A DNA stretch of 23,509 bases from CAKRPJ01 sp934376955 (GCA_934376955.1 CAKRPJ010000036.1:1-23509), one strand, 5' to 3'; shown: positions 15,506-23,509, counted from the first letter of the stretch. Notes: generated from the letters alone by a model not told the origin. Translations and numbers: made by a program.

Positions 15506-16399
15506 ATGACTTTTCTTGAAATCGAAGCATTTTTGAATATTGTTCAATACGGGAGCTTTTCAGCAGCAGCGGAAAAGCTGTATGTTACACAGCCGGCTCT
15601 GGGAAGGCGTATCCGCTCTCTGGAGGAGGAGCTGGGATATTCCCTGTTTGTGCGAAACAAAGGCGTCCGGAATGTGCAGCTGACAAGACAGGGGCAGGCG
15701 TTTATCGGATTGGCACACCGATGGCAGGCATTATGGAAGGAAACGCAGGAGGAGGCACTTTTAGGGAGCGGCAGAAATTTTTTTGTTGCCAGCGTAGGAA
15801 GCCTTCTGGCGTTTATGCTGCCAAATGTATTTCAGACATTTATTAAAACAAATCCGGAATGCGCCCTTCATGTGACGACGCTTCATTCGGTAGACGCATA
15901 TTCTTATCTGAACAACAAGACGGCGGATATTGCGTTTATTACCGATCCGATGTTCTCGTCCCAGATCAGTACAAATATACTGTTTGAAGAAAAGCTCTGT
16001 CTGGTTGCCGGAAAATGTCTGGGCCTTCCGGAAAAGATCCGGATCAGCGAGCTGGATCCCCGGCTGGAGATCCGGACTAACTGGGATGGAAATTTTGTTT
16101 CATGGCATAATTATTATTTCGGAAATGGTGCCCAGCCGCGTGTCTATCTGGATGAAATGGGATTTTTACAATACTTTGCTCAGAACGGAGAGAACTGGGC
16201 CTTTTTACCGGTTTCGATAGCCCGGAGCATTGAAAAAAACGCACCGGTTTCGATCCATGATCTGGATGTAGAGCTGCCGAACCGGACGATCTATTATCTG
16301 AATCGTGTTCAGGATGAATCTCCTTATCAGGAAAAGCTTTTGGAGCTTTGCAGGCAGAAGCTGTCACAGGAGGAGGGGATCATTGTAAAAAGCGTGTGA
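15506..16399 (+). CDS. LysR-type transcriptional regulator
   Basis: A 297-aa protein of normal LysR-type length. The N-terminal winged helix-turn-helix is at about 1-60 (FLNIVQYGSFSAAAEKLYVT, then QPALGRRIRSLEEELG). A co-inducer-binding domain of the periplasmic-binding-protein type follows at about 90-290. Such regulators usually bind a small metabolite and act on a neighbouring or divergent gene. Here the nearest partner is the convergent CoA-transferase gene, whose promoter carries a T-N11-A dyad, so control of butyrate formation is possible but is inference. The target and ligand are unknown. Confidence 0.92.
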   Translation: MTFLEIEAFLNIVQYGSFSAAAEKLYVTQPALGRRIRSLEEELGYSLFVRNKGVRNVQLTRQGQAFIGLAHRWQALWKETQEEALLGSGRNFFVASVGSLLAFMLPNVFQTFIKTNPECALHVTTLHSVDAYSYLNNKTADIAFITDPMFSSQISTNILFEEKLCLVAGKCLGLPEKIRISELDPRLEIRTNWDGNFVSWHNYYFGNGAQPRVYLDEMGFLQYFAQNGENWAFLPVSIARSIEKNAPVSIHDLDVELPNRTIYYLNRVQDESPYQEKLLELCRQKLSQEEGIIVKSV

Positions 16400-16453
16400 T
16401 ACATACATGGTACCTTGTGATAAGAAACCTGCGGAGGGCGCGGGTATAAAGTA

Positions 16454-16513
16454 AGAGGGCAGCAGCGCCGACAAAATATCTGTCGGTGCCGCTGCCCTCT
16501 GTTCCTTTTTTTC
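16454..16513 (+). terminator. Terminator between lysR and but
   Basis: A 20-bp stem with a few wobble positions (16454-16473 with 16481-16500) and a 7-nt loop is followed by gttcctttttttctt. It is a strong intrinsic terminator for lysR. The same stem lies just after the but stop on the minus strand, where the T-run is poorer, so bidirectional use is plausible. Confidence 0.9.
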
Positions 16514-17857
16514 TTAACGCTTATTGCTTCTTCTCCAGATATGCATCTTTTCTGCATTTGCGATGAGCTCATCACGGAACTGCGGATGTGCAACGGAGAT
16601 GATCGCCTCGGCTCTCTGCCAGGTAGATAATCCTTTTAAGTTTACCTTACCGTATTCGGTAACCAGATAATGGATATTGGCGCGTGTATCGGTTACGATG
16701 GAGCCGGGGTTTAAGGTCGGAAGGATTCTGGATTTCAGCTCTCCGTCCTTGGTTTTAAAGGTGGAGGAGCAGCAGATAAAGCTCTTTCCGCCCTTAGAAA
16801 GGTAAGCACCCAACACAAAGTCAAGCTGTCCGCCGGCTCCGCTGATATGCTTAATGCCGGAAGATTCGGCGTTCACCTGTCCGAACAGATCCAGATCGAC
16901 GGCATTATTGATGGACATAAAGTTGTCGAGGGCGGAGATGGAGCGGATGTCGTTTGTATAGCTTACCGGAGCAGACATACACTCAGGGTTTTTATTTAAG
17001 AAGTCATACAGCTTTTTTGTACCGGCGCCGAAGCCATAGACCTGACGTCCCTTATCGATATTTTTTCTTGCACCGGTGATCTTTCCGGCATTTGAGATAT
17101 CAACGAATGCATCAACATACATTTCTGTATGAACACCAAGATCCTTCAGATCGGATTTTGCAATGAGGGAGCCGACTGCGTTCGGCATTCCGCCGATACC
17201 AAGCTGGAGGCAGGCTCCGTCCGGAATCTCGGAAACGATCAGCTTAGCAACGGCCTCATCGACCTCTGTTGCGGCAGCAGCTCCGCCCATCTCAGCGATG
17301 GAGGGGTTATTTCCTTCTACGATCATATCGACCTTGGAGATGTGGATCCCTTCCTCGGTTCCGCCGTAGCATACCGGCATGTTTTCGTTCACTTCCACGA
17401 TAACGATCTTGGAGGTTTCACATACAGCAGCCATGTGGGAGGCATTGGGGCCGAAGTTGAAGTATCCGTGCTCATCCATAGGAGCAACCTGGAAAACAGC
17501 GACATCCGGCTTTGTTGAGGAATCTCTATAGTATCTTGGAAGCTCAGAGTAGCGGATCGGGGCATAGTAGCTGAAGCCCTGTGCGATCGCCTTTCTCTCG
17601 ATTCCGCCCATATGCCAGGAGTTCCATGTAAGGTGCTCCGCCGGGTTTTCAATTTTGAAGATTTCCGGTACCCACATCAGGATACCTCCGCGGAAATTTA
17701 CATCTGTAAGCTCCGGCATCCTTTTTGCGATTGCCGCATCCACCGCAACCGGTGTTCCTGTAGTCCAGCCATAGTCGACCCAGTCGCCGGACTTTACCGC
17801 TTTGGCAGCTTCCTCTGCTGTCACAAGCTTTTCCTGATACATTTTTTTAAAATCCAT
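16514..17857 (-). CDS. but: Butyryl-CoA:acetate CoA-transferase
   Basis: The enzyme moves CoA from butyryl-CoA to acetate, giving butyrate and acetyl-CoA, the last step in many gut butyrate producers. The frame matches, as I remember it, the Roseburia/Eubacterium enzyme almost throughout (WNSWHMGGIERK, APIRYSELPRYYR, QLGIGGMPNAVGSLIA, HISGAGGQLDFVLGAYLSKG). The likely acid that forms the glutamyl-CoA intermediate is E245 in GVHTEM. I start at the ATG at 17857 (MDFKKMYQ, 447 aa), as in the homologues; a GTG nine bases upstream leaves only three bases to its ribosome binding site. A 4-hydroxybutyrate or propionate CoA-transferase is the main alternative. It lies divergent from thl and convergent with the LysR-type gene. 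Confidence 0.88.
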   Translation of the reverse strand: MDFKKMYQEKLVTAEEAAKAVKSGDWVDYGWTTGTPVAVDAAIAKRMPELTDVNFRGGILMWVPEIFKIENPAEHLTWNSWHMGGIERKAIAQGFSYYAPIRYSELPRYYRDSSTKPDVAVFQVAPMDEHGYFNFGPNASHMAAVCETSKIVIVEVNENMPVCYGGTEEGIHISKVDMIVEGNNPSIAEMGGAAAATEVDEAVAKLIVSEIPDGACLQLGIGGMPNAVGSLIAKSDLKDLGVHTEMYVDAFVDISNAGKITGARKNIDKGRQVYGFGAGTKKLYDFLNKNPECMSAPVSYTNDIRSISALDNFMSINNAVDLDLFGQVNAESSGIKHISGAGGQLDFVLGAYLSKGGKSFICCSSTFKTKDGELKSRILPTLNPGSIVTDTRANIHYLVTEYGKVNLKGLSTWQRAEAIISVAHPQFRDELIANAEKMHIWRRSNKR

Positions 17858-17888
17858 GGTTTTCACCTGTCCTTTCGCATTATCCTTT

Positions 17889-17921
17889 TGTTAGTGTAAC
17901 ATCGGGAAAAAGCATTGTCAA
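17889..17921 (-). promoter_or_regulatory. but promoter with overlapping T-N11-A dyad
   Basis: On the minus strand a consensus TTGACA (17916-17921) and TACACT (17893-17898) are 17 bp apart. The palindrome tgtta-gtg-taaca (17889-17901) covers the -10 box and has the T-N11-A form of a LysR-type recognition box. Binding there would be expected to repress. Confidence 0.7.
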
Positions 17922-18010
17922 CCGATACCGCCGGGAAACAAACAGAGGGGAGTGACAGCAGAAAAACCGTCTGAAGGCAGTAGTTTTCTGTGCCAAAACA
18001 GGCCGATAGT

Positions 18011-18028
18011 TTGATAATTAATTAACAA
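18011..18028. promoter_or_regulatory. Putative Rex operator 1
   Basis: The sequence ttgataattaattaacaa matches 13 of the 14 fixed positions of the clostridial Rex site TTGTTAANNNNTTAACAA. Rex is the NADH/NAD+-sensing repressor known to control butyrate and alcohol genes in Clostridia. The site lies about 90 bp upstream of the but -35 box and 319 bp upstream of the thl -35 box. Confidence 0.65.
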
Positions 18029-18173
18029 AAAGTGAAAATTATCGGGTCTTCAATGAAAGAAAGAGAGATGATAATAAAAACAACCTAACATAGTTGAGAT
18101 TTAAAGAAAAATATTGTGAAAAACAACGGAAATTAATGACATATTCTTAACAAAAGTCGAGTTTTACTGCAAA

Positions 18174-18213
18174 AAATTCCATAATACGGAAAAGACATCA
18201 CAATATGGAATTT
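18174..18213. repeat. 10-bp inverted repeat in the but-thl spacer
   Basis: Perfect arms aaattccata (18174-18183) and tatggaattt (18204-18213) flank 20 bases. The right arm runs into a TTGACA at 18212-18217 that has no convincing -10 box. It could be an operator or simply an AT-rich dyad. Confidence 0.5.
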
Positions 18214-18248
18214 GACAAAGGAATAAAATTTGGAATAAAAAAATATCT

Positions 18249-18266
18249 TTGTTAATACGTTATCAT
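18249..18266. promoter_or_regulatory. Putative Rex operator 2
   Basis: The sequence ttgttaatacgttatcat has a perfect left half and 5 of 7 right-half matches to the Rex site (12 of 14 overall). It lies 80 bp upstream of the thl -35 box, nearer than operator 1. Confidence 0.5.
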
Positions 18267-18346
18267 AAACGCCTTGTTTTATGCGAAATATTGACATAAT
18301 AAAAGAAAGTGGGAGGTGAAAAACGAAAGAAAAACATGTTAAATAT

Positions 18347-18375
18347 TTGACAGCAAAATGCAAGAGTGCTATTAT
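18347..18375 (+). promoter_or_regulatory. Main promoter of the thl-crt-hbd-bcd-etf operon
   Basis: A consensus TTGACA (18347-18352) and TATTAT (18370-18375) are 17 bp apart, one mismatch from the ideal sigma-A promoter. It leaves a leader of about 135 nt before thl in which I see no coding frame. A second TTGACA (18291-18296) lacks a -10 box. Confidence 0.8.
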
Positions 18376-18517
18376 GAAGCTACTAAGGCAGGTAGGATTT
18401 TTTGCTCCGCTTTTTGCATGGAACATACGGCGGGACTATTCGCAGACAGCAGATGAAAACAGTAGAAGCAGGGGTGTGCTGCCGGCCTGACCTGGTATCA
18501 ATAAGGAGGAAAAAACT

Positions 18518-19699
18518 ATGGCTAAAAAAATTGTACTGGCAGGAGCCTGCCGCACGGCGATCGGAACCATGGGTGGTGCATTAAGCACAGTGCCGGCACC
18601 GGAGCTGGGAGCGATCGTAATTAAAGAAGCATTAAAGAGAGCAGGAGTTGCTCCGGAGAAGGTAGATCAGGTTTACATGGGATGCGTGATCCAGGCGGGA
18701 CAGGGACAGAACGTTGCACGTCAGGCTTCCATCCAGGCAGGCCTTCCCATCGAGGTTCCGGCAGTTACCATCAACGTAGTCTGCGGTTCCGGTCTCCAGT
18801 GCGTAAATATGGCAGCACAGATGATCGAGGCCGGTGATGCTGATATCGTTGTAGCAGGCGGTATGGAAAATATGTCCATGGCTCCTTACGCAATGATGAA
18901 AGGCCGTTTCGGATACCGCATGGGCAACGCAGAATTAGTAGATACTATGGTGAATGATGCATTATGGGATGCATTCAACCATTACCACATGGGAATCACT
19001 GCTGAGAACATCTGTGAGCAGTGGGGACTTACAAGAGAAGAACTTGACCGTTTTGCAATGGTAAGTCAGAATAAGTGCGAGGCTGCCCAGAAGGCAGGCG
19101 CATTTAAGGATGAGATCGTACCGGTCGAGGTTAAGACAAAGAAAGCTACGATCGTTGTAGATACCGACGAGGGACCGAGAGCAGGATCCACAATGGAAAC
19201 CCTCGGAAAGCTCCGTCCGGCCTTCAAGAAGGACGGTATGGTAACAGCAGGTAACTCCTCAGGCATCAACGACGGTGCAGCAGCCGTTGTCGTAATGAGC
19301 GAGGAAAAGGCAAAGGAGCTGGGCGTAACACCGATGGCAACCTGGGTAGCAGGAGCTCTTGCCGGTGTTGAGCCGCGTATCATGGGAATCGGCCCGGTCG
19401 CAGCAACAAAGAAAGTTATGGAAAAGACCGGAATGAAGATCGGTGATTTCGACGTGATCGAGGCAAACGAGGCATTTGCAGCTCAGTCCGTAGCAGTAGG
19501 AAAAGAGCTCGGCTTTGATCTCAACAGATTAAACCCGAATGGCGGTGCCATTGCATTAGGACATCCGGTAGGAGCATCAGGATGCCGTATCCTGGTAACG
19601 CTTCTCCACGAAATGCAGAAGATGGATGCGAAGACAGGTCTTGCAACCCTCTGCATCGGAGGCGGAATGGGCTGTGCGACAGTCGTTAAGAGAGACTGA
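18518..19699 (+). CDS. thl: Acetyl-CoA acetyltransferase (thiolase)
   Basis: Biosynthetic thiolase condenses two acetyl-CoA to acetoacetyl-CoA and commits carbon to butyrate. At 393 aa it has standard length. The acylated cysteine is C89 in NVVCGSGLQ, the base is H349 in ALGHPVGASG, and the second catalytic cysteine is C379 in CIGGGMG. NEAFAAQ near 325 is also typical. The ATG follows a strong aaggagg site. It is the first gene of the operon and is well placed for redox control through the upstream Rex-like sites. Confidence 0.97.
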   Translation: MAKKIVLAGACRTAIGTMGGALSTVPAPELGAIVIKEALKRAGVAPEKVDQVYMGCVIQAGQGQNVARQASIQAGLPIEVPAVTINVVCGSGLQCVNMAAQMIEAGDADIVVAGGMENMSMAPYAMMKGRFGYRMGNAELVDTMVNDALWDAFNHYHMGITAENICEQWGLTREELDRFAMVSQNKCEAAQKAGAFKDEIVPVEVKTKKATIVVDTDEGPRAGSTMETLGKLRPAFKKDGMVTAGNSSGINDGAAAVVVMSEEKAKELGVTPMATWVAGALAGVEPRIMGIGPVAATKKVMEKTGMKIGDFDVIEANEAFAAQSVAVGKELGFDLNRLNPNGGAIALGHPVGASGCRILVTLLHEMQKMDAKTGLATLCIGGGMGCATVVKRD

Positions 19700-19770
19700 T
19701 TCGACCGAAACATGAGCGTGCAGTAATCAGACAATTACAGACTTGAATAAAGCAGCAGGAGGCGACTATC

Positions 19771-20547
19771 ATGAGTTTTGTTACGTATAAGCAGGACGGC
19801 TTTGTCGGCATTATTACGATCGACCGTCCGGAGGCATTAAACGCATTAAACGCCCAGGTGCTTGAGGATCTGGACGATGTGATCGATAATATTGATTTTC
19901 ATGAAACCAGAGCTGTTGTCGTTACCGGTGCGGGGGATAGATCCTTTGTTGCAGGTGCAGACATTGCGGCCATGAGCAAAATGACAGTAAAGGAAGCACG
20001 TGAATTCAGTAAATATGGAAACGATGTTTTCCGTAAGCTGGAAACACTGCCGGTTCCGTCTATCGCTGCGGTAAACGGATTTGCACTTGGCGGCGGAAAT
20101 GAGCTGGCAATGAGCTGTGATATCCGCTACTGCTCTGACAATGCTGTTTTCGGACAGCCGGAGGTCAGCCTGGGGATCACACCGGGCTTTGGCGGCACAC
20201 AGCGTCTTGCAAGACTTATCGGAACCGGAAAAGCAAAGGAAATGGTTTATTCCGCACAGAATGTCAAAGCGGATGAAGCATACCGGATCGGTCTTGTAAA
20301 CGGCGTGTGCTCGAAAGAGGAGCTTATGCCGACGGTGATGAAGCTGGCAAAAAGGATTGCATCCAATGCCCCGATCGCGGTAAGATATGCAAAGGAATCC
20401 CTTACAGATGGATATCTCTGCGATCTCGATCATGCGATCTACATCGAGGAAAAGCATTTTTCCGAGTGCTTTGAAACCGCAGATCAGATCGAGGGAATGA
20501 GCGCATTCCTTGAAAAGAGAAAGGTTGACGGTTTCAAAAATAAATAA
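19771..20547 (+). CDS. crt: 3-hydroxybutyryl-CoA dehydratase (crotonase)
   Basis: Crotonase removes water from 3-hydroxybutyryl-CoA to give crotonyl-CoA. The 258-aa protein has the enoyl-CoA hydratase fold. The two catalytic glutamates are present as E111 (GGGNELAMSCD) and E131 (GQPEVSLGITPGFGGTQ), 20 residues apart as in the family. The oxyanion-hole segment AGADIAAM is at 61-68. It follows thl by 71 bases with an AGGAGG site and has no separate promoter that I can see. Confidence 0.96.
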   Translation: MSFVTYKQDGFVGIITIDRPEALNALNAQVLEDLDDVIDNIDFHETRAVVVTGAGDRSFVAGADIAAMSKMTVKEAREFSKYGNDVFRKLETLPVPSIAAVNGFALGGGNELAMSCDIRYCSDNAVFGQPEVSLGITPGFGGTQRLARLIGTGKAKEMVYSAQNVKADEAYRIGLVNGVCSKEELMPTVMKLAKRIASNAPIAVRYAKESLTDGYLCDLDHAIYIEEKHFSECFETADQIEGMSAFLEKRKVDGFKNK

Positions 20548-20609
20548 CCATTTTTTATAGAACAATAGGCGAATTACGATCGTTAATGTTGCAAAAAGGA
20601 GATAAAATC

Positions 20610-21449
20610 ATGAAAATCGGTATTATTGGTGCCGGAACAATGGGATCCGGAATTGCACAGGCATTTGCACAGACAGAAGGCTATGAGGTTATGCTGTGCG
20701 ATATTAATGAGACCTTTGCCGCTAATGGCAAAAATAAAATTGCCAAGGGCTTTGAAAAGAGAATTGCCAAAGGCAAAATGACTAAAGAGGATGCAGATAA
20801 GATCCTTGCGAAGATCACAACGGGCGTTAAGGATATCTGCGGAGACTGCGACCTGATCGTAGAGGCTGCGATCGAGAATATGGAGATCAAGAAGCAGACC
20901 TTTAAGGAACTGGATGCAATCTGCAAGCCGGGCTGTATCTTTGCTACAAACACCTCCTCTCTCTCCATCACAGAGATCGGCTCCGCAGTTGACAGACATG
21001 TAGTCGGCATGCATTTCTTTAATCCGGCTCCGGTCATGAAGCTGGTCGAGGTCATTGCAGGTCTTAACACACATCCGGAGGATGTAGAGACAGTTAAAAA
21101 GATCGCAGAGGAGATCGGTAAGACACCGGTGCAGGTGGAAGAAGCAGCAGGCTTTGTTGTTAACAGGATCCTGATCCCGATGATCAACGAAGCAGTCGGC
21201 ATCTATGCAGAAGGCGTGGCCTCTGTTGAGGGTATCGATACAGCAATGAAGCTCGGTGCAAACCATCCGATGGGGCCGCTGGAGCTGGGCGATCTGATCG
21301 GTCTTGATGTTGTACTTGCAATCATGAACGTACTGGAATCAGAAACAGGCGATTCCAAGTATCGTCCGCATCCGCTTCTTAAAAAGATGGTTCGCGGCGG
21401 TCTTCTCGGAAGAAAGACCGGAAAAGGCTTCTACGATTACAGTAAGTAG
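20610..21449 (+). CDS. hbd: 3-hydroxybutyryl-CoA dehydrogenase
   Basis: The enzyme reduces acetoacetyl-CoA to 3-hydroxybutyryl-CoA with NAD(P)H. The Rossmann motif GAGTMG is at 7-12. The catalytic set is present: S116, H135 (GMHFFNPAP), E147 and N185 (GFVVNR). I start at 20610 because AAGGAG (20596-20601) is eight bases upstream; the in-frame ATG at 20586 lies before that site. This gives 279 aa, the usual length. It follows crt by 62 bases. Confidence 0.97.
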   Translation: MKIGIIGAGTMGSGIAQAFAQTEGYEVMLCDINETFAANGKNKIAKGFEKRIAKGKMTKEDADKILAKITTGVKDICGDCDLIVEAAIENMEIKKQTFKELDAICKPGCIFATNTSSLSITEIGSAVDRHVVGMHFFNPAPVMKLVEVIAGLNTHPEDVETVKKIAEEIGKTPVQVEEAAGFVVNRILIPMINEAVGIYAEGVASVEGIDTAMKLGANHPMGPLELGDLIGLDVVLAIMNVLESETGDSKYRPHPLLKKMVRGGLLGRKTGKGFYDYSK

Positions 21450-21500
21450 TTGCATAAATCAGCAATTTGGTATAAAGTATAAGTATAGAAAATATGGATG

Positions 21501-21536
21501 CCTGGCGGTGATATTATGCCGCCGGGCTCCCGGCAT
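21501..21536 (+). other. Two mutually exclusive hairpins between hbd and bcd
   Basis: cctggcgg (21501-21508) can pair with ccgccggg (21519-21526). The second arm can instead fold with downstream bases: gccggg (21521-21526) with cccggc (21529-21534), or atgccg (21516-21521) with cggcat (21531-21536). No T-run follows, so it is not a simple terminator. It may mark an RNA-processing or stability point within the 236-base gap. The rest of the gap has no gene; a weak promoter (ttggat/taattt near 21579-21607) is possible. Confidence 0.5.
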
Positions 21537-21685
21537 GTTTGTGTGAAAAAAATAACAATCAGGTCTTCGGATCAGATATTGGATATTTCTTTTCACAGGA
21601 CTAATTTATTCCGGTACATTGGCGAAATGAAGCATCCGCATTTCCCTATGTTATATATGATATTATTCAAGGAGGAACTAAAAAC

Positions 21686-22837
21686 ATGGATTTTACATTA
21701 AGTAAAGAGCATGAAATGGCGAGAACATTGTTCCATGATTTCGCCGAGAAGGAAGTCAAACCCCTTGCTCAGGAGGTTGACGAGGAAGAAAAATTCCCGG
21801 TAGAGACTGTAGCTAAGATGGCTAAGAACGGTTTCCTGGGAATTCCGGTACCGAAGGAGTACGGCGGACAGGGCTGTGACCCGCTTACCTACGCTATGTG
21901 CGTTGAGGAGCTTTCCAAGGTTTGCGGCACAACAGGCGTTATCGTTTCCGCTCATACATCTCTTTGCATGGATCCGATCCAGACCTACGGTACAGAAGAA
22001 CAGAAGCAGAAATTCCTTGTTCCGCTTGCAAAGGGCGAGAAGCTCGGTGCATTCGGTTTAACTGAGCCGGGCGCAGGTACAGACGCTCAGGGTCAGCAGA
22101 CAAAGGCTGTTCTTGACGGTGAGGAGTGGGTATTAAATGGTTCCAAGTGCTTTATCACAAATGGTAAGTATGCGGATACATATATCATTATCGCTGTTAC
22201 AGGAACAGTGGAGAAGCGCGGTAAAATGCAGAAGGAAATTTCCGCATTTATCGTAGAAAAAGGAACACCGGGCTTTACATTCGGTACAAAAGAGAAAAAG
22301 ATGGGTATCCGCGGATCCGCAACCTACGAGCTTATCTTCACAGACTGCCGCATCCCGAAGGACAACCTGTTAGGCAAGAAGGGTGAAGGCTTCAAGATCG
22401 CTATGCATACTCTGGATGGCGGACGTATCGGTATCGCTGCACAGGCTCTTGGTCTTGCTGAGGGCGCACTGGATCGCACGATCGCTTACGTTAAGGAAAG
22501 AAAGCAGTTCGGACGCACGATCGGTCAGTTCCAGAACACACAGTTCCAGCTTGCAGATATGGCAACAAAGGTACAGGCTGCTCAGATGATGGTTTACCGT
22601 GCAGCAATGGCTAAGGCTACTCAGAAGACATACTCTGTAGAAGCAGCAATGGCAAAACTGTATGCAGCAGAGGTTGCTATGGAAGTAACAACAAAGGCTG
22701 TTCAGCTCCATGGTGGTTATGGTTACATCAGAGAGTACGACGTAGAGCGTATGATGCGTGATGCGAAGATCACAGAGATCTACGAAGGAACAAGTGAAGT
22801 TCAGAGAATGGTTATCTCCGGCGCACTGTTAAAATAA
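21686..22837 (+). CDS. bcd: Butyryl-CoA dehydrogenase
   Basis: This FAD acyl-CoA dehydrogenase reduces crotonyl-CoA to butyryl-CoA. In clostridia it works in a complex with EtfAB that couples the step to ferredoxin reduction by NADH (electron bifurcation). At 383 aa it has family length. FAD and substrate signatures include GAFGLTEPGAGTD near 126-138 and HGGYGYIREYDVERMMRD near the end. The catalytic base is E367 in YEGTSE. The ATG follows aaggagg. Its position directly before etfB supports the bifurcating complex; energy coupling is inferred from context. Confidence 0.97.
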   Translation: MDFTLSKEHEMARTLFHDFAEKEVKPLAQEVDEEEKFPVETVAKMAKNGFLGIPVPKEYGGQGCDPLTYAMCVEELSKVCGTTGVIVSAHTSLCMDPIQTYGTEEQKQKFLVPLAKGEKLGAFGLTEPGAGTDAQGQQTKAVLDGEEWVLNGSKCFITNGKYADTYIIIAVTGTVEKRGKMQKEISAFIVEKGTPGFTFGTKEKKMGIRGSATYELIFTDCRIPKDNLLGKKGEGFKIAMHTLDGGRIGIAAQALGLAEGALDRTIAYVKERKQFGRTIGQFQNTQFQLADMATKVQAAQMMVYRAAMAKATQKTYSVEAAMAKLYAAEVAMEVTTKAVQLHGGYGYIREYDVERMMRDAKITEIYEGTSEVQRMVISGALLK

Positions 22838-22889
22838 TTAACTGCTGGGAAATCATAACGAAGAAAATGAAAATAAGGAGTGAAATACA

Positions 22890-23509
22890 GTGAAAATCGT
22901 TGTTTGTGTAAAACAGGTGCCGGATACTAAGGGCGGCGTAAAGTTCAAACCGGATGGAACACTTGACAGAGCTGCTATGCTCACCATCATGAACCCGGAT
23001 GATAAAGCTGGTCTGGAGGCAGCGCTTCGCTTAAAGGATCAGTATGGTGCAGAGGTTACAGTTGTTACCATGGGTCTTCCGAAGGCTGAGGAAGTTCTTC
23101 GTGAAGCAATGGCAATGGGTGCCGATAACGGAATCCTTGTTACAGACCGTGTTCTCGGCGGAGCTGATACATGGGCTACCTCTCAGACACTTGCCGGAGC
23201 TATCAGAAACCTTGAATATGATCTCATCATCACAGGCCGTCAGGCTATCGATGGTGATACTGCTCAGGTTGGACCGCAGATCTCCGAGCATCTCGGTCTT
23301 CCGGTAATCAGCTATGCTGAAGGCATTGAGATCGATGGTGATTCTGTGATCGTTAAACGTCAGTTTGATGACAGATACATGATGTTAAAGGCAAAAATGC
23401 CGTGCCTGATCACAGCACTTTCTGAATTAAACGAGCCGCGTTACATGACTCCGGGCGGAATCTTCGATGCATACAAGAAGGATATCACCGTTTGGGGCAG
23501 AAACGATCT
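22890..23509 (+). CDS. etfB: Electron transfer flavoprotein beta subunit, 3' part outside window
   Basis: The frame begins with GTG at 22890, after an AAGGAG site (22875-22880), and stays open to the window end (206 complete codons of roughly 260). The start KIVVCVKQVPDT and the family signature GRQAIDGDTAQVGPQISEHLGLP-type segment (split here: GRQAIDGDTAQVGPQ, then ISEHLGLP) identify EtfB. With EtfA, probably just beyond the edge, it would carry electrons between NADH, ferredoxin and Bcd. No ATG start is available nearby. Confidence 0.96.
   Translation, partial: MKIVVCVKQVPDTKGGVKFKPDGTLDRAAMLTIMNPDDKAGLEAALRLKDQYGAEVTVVTMGLPKAEEVLREAMAMGADNGILVTDRVLGGADTWATSQTLAGAIRNLEYDLIITGRQAIDGDTAQVGPQISEHLGLPVISYAEGIEIDGDSVIVKRQFDDRYMMLKAKMPCLITALSELNEPRYMTPGGIFDAYKKDITVWGRND

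Noticed and set aside
18136..18153. Third Rex-like site ending ttaacaa
   Set aside because: The right half is perfect but the left half matches only 3 of 7 positions.
20583..21266. 227-codon minus-strand frame opposite hbd
   Set aside because: hbd has all catalytic residues and a ribosome binding site; the opposite frame has a shadow-like composition.

Overview
The window looks like a chromosomal segment of a butyrate-producing anaerobe of the Clostridia, most likely Lachnospiraceae. The reasons are strong AGGAGG-type ribosome binding sites, sigma-A promoters with 16-18 bp spacing, the Firmicute secA-prfB pair, and a complete-looking acetyl-CoA to butyrate route. The route includes a CoA-transferase that, from memory, closely resembles the Roseburia/Eubacterium butyryl-CoA:acetate enzyme. 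I cannot assign a genus.

Layout. 1-660 has no convincing gene. It holds a structured intergenic repeat (1-191), then a cluster of DnaA boxes in one orientation (337-451), then the promoter of a YczE/YitT-like membrane protein (661-1353). secA (1483-4062) and prfB (4078-5214) form an operon that ends in a multi-hairpin element with inverted ends (5279-5480), whose right end doubles as a terminator. Two minus-strand genes follow: a secreted cell-wall-binding repeat protein (5517-6917) and a BCCT-family transporter (7056-8606). On the plus strand come an aspartate-aminotransferase-like PLP enzyme (8965-10245), a second copy of the 157-bp repeat, a gtrA-yfhO pair for extracytoplasmic glycosylation (10662-13648), argH (13773-15146) and a LysR-type regulator (15506-16399).

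The right third is the butyrate region. The minus-strand CoA-transferase gene but (16514-17857) is divergent from thl-crt-hbd-bcd-etfB (18518 to the window edge). Thiolase, 3-hydroxybutyryl-CoA dehydrogenase, crotonase and butyryl-CoA dehydrogenase with its electron-transfer flavoprotein would convert two acetyl-CoA to butyryl-CoA. The CoA-transferase would then exchange CoA with acetate to release butyrate. The 660-bp divergent region carries two matches to the clostridial Rex (NADH/NAD+ sensor) operator, a T-N11-A dyad on the but -10 box, and good promoters for both directions.

The main non-genic signals are a family of hairpin modules spread through the intergenic regions, the DnaA-box cluster far from any visible dnaA, and an in-frame prfB that seems to keep the outline of a lost RF2 frameshift site. 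I found no CRISPR array, tRNA, rRNA or transposase gene.
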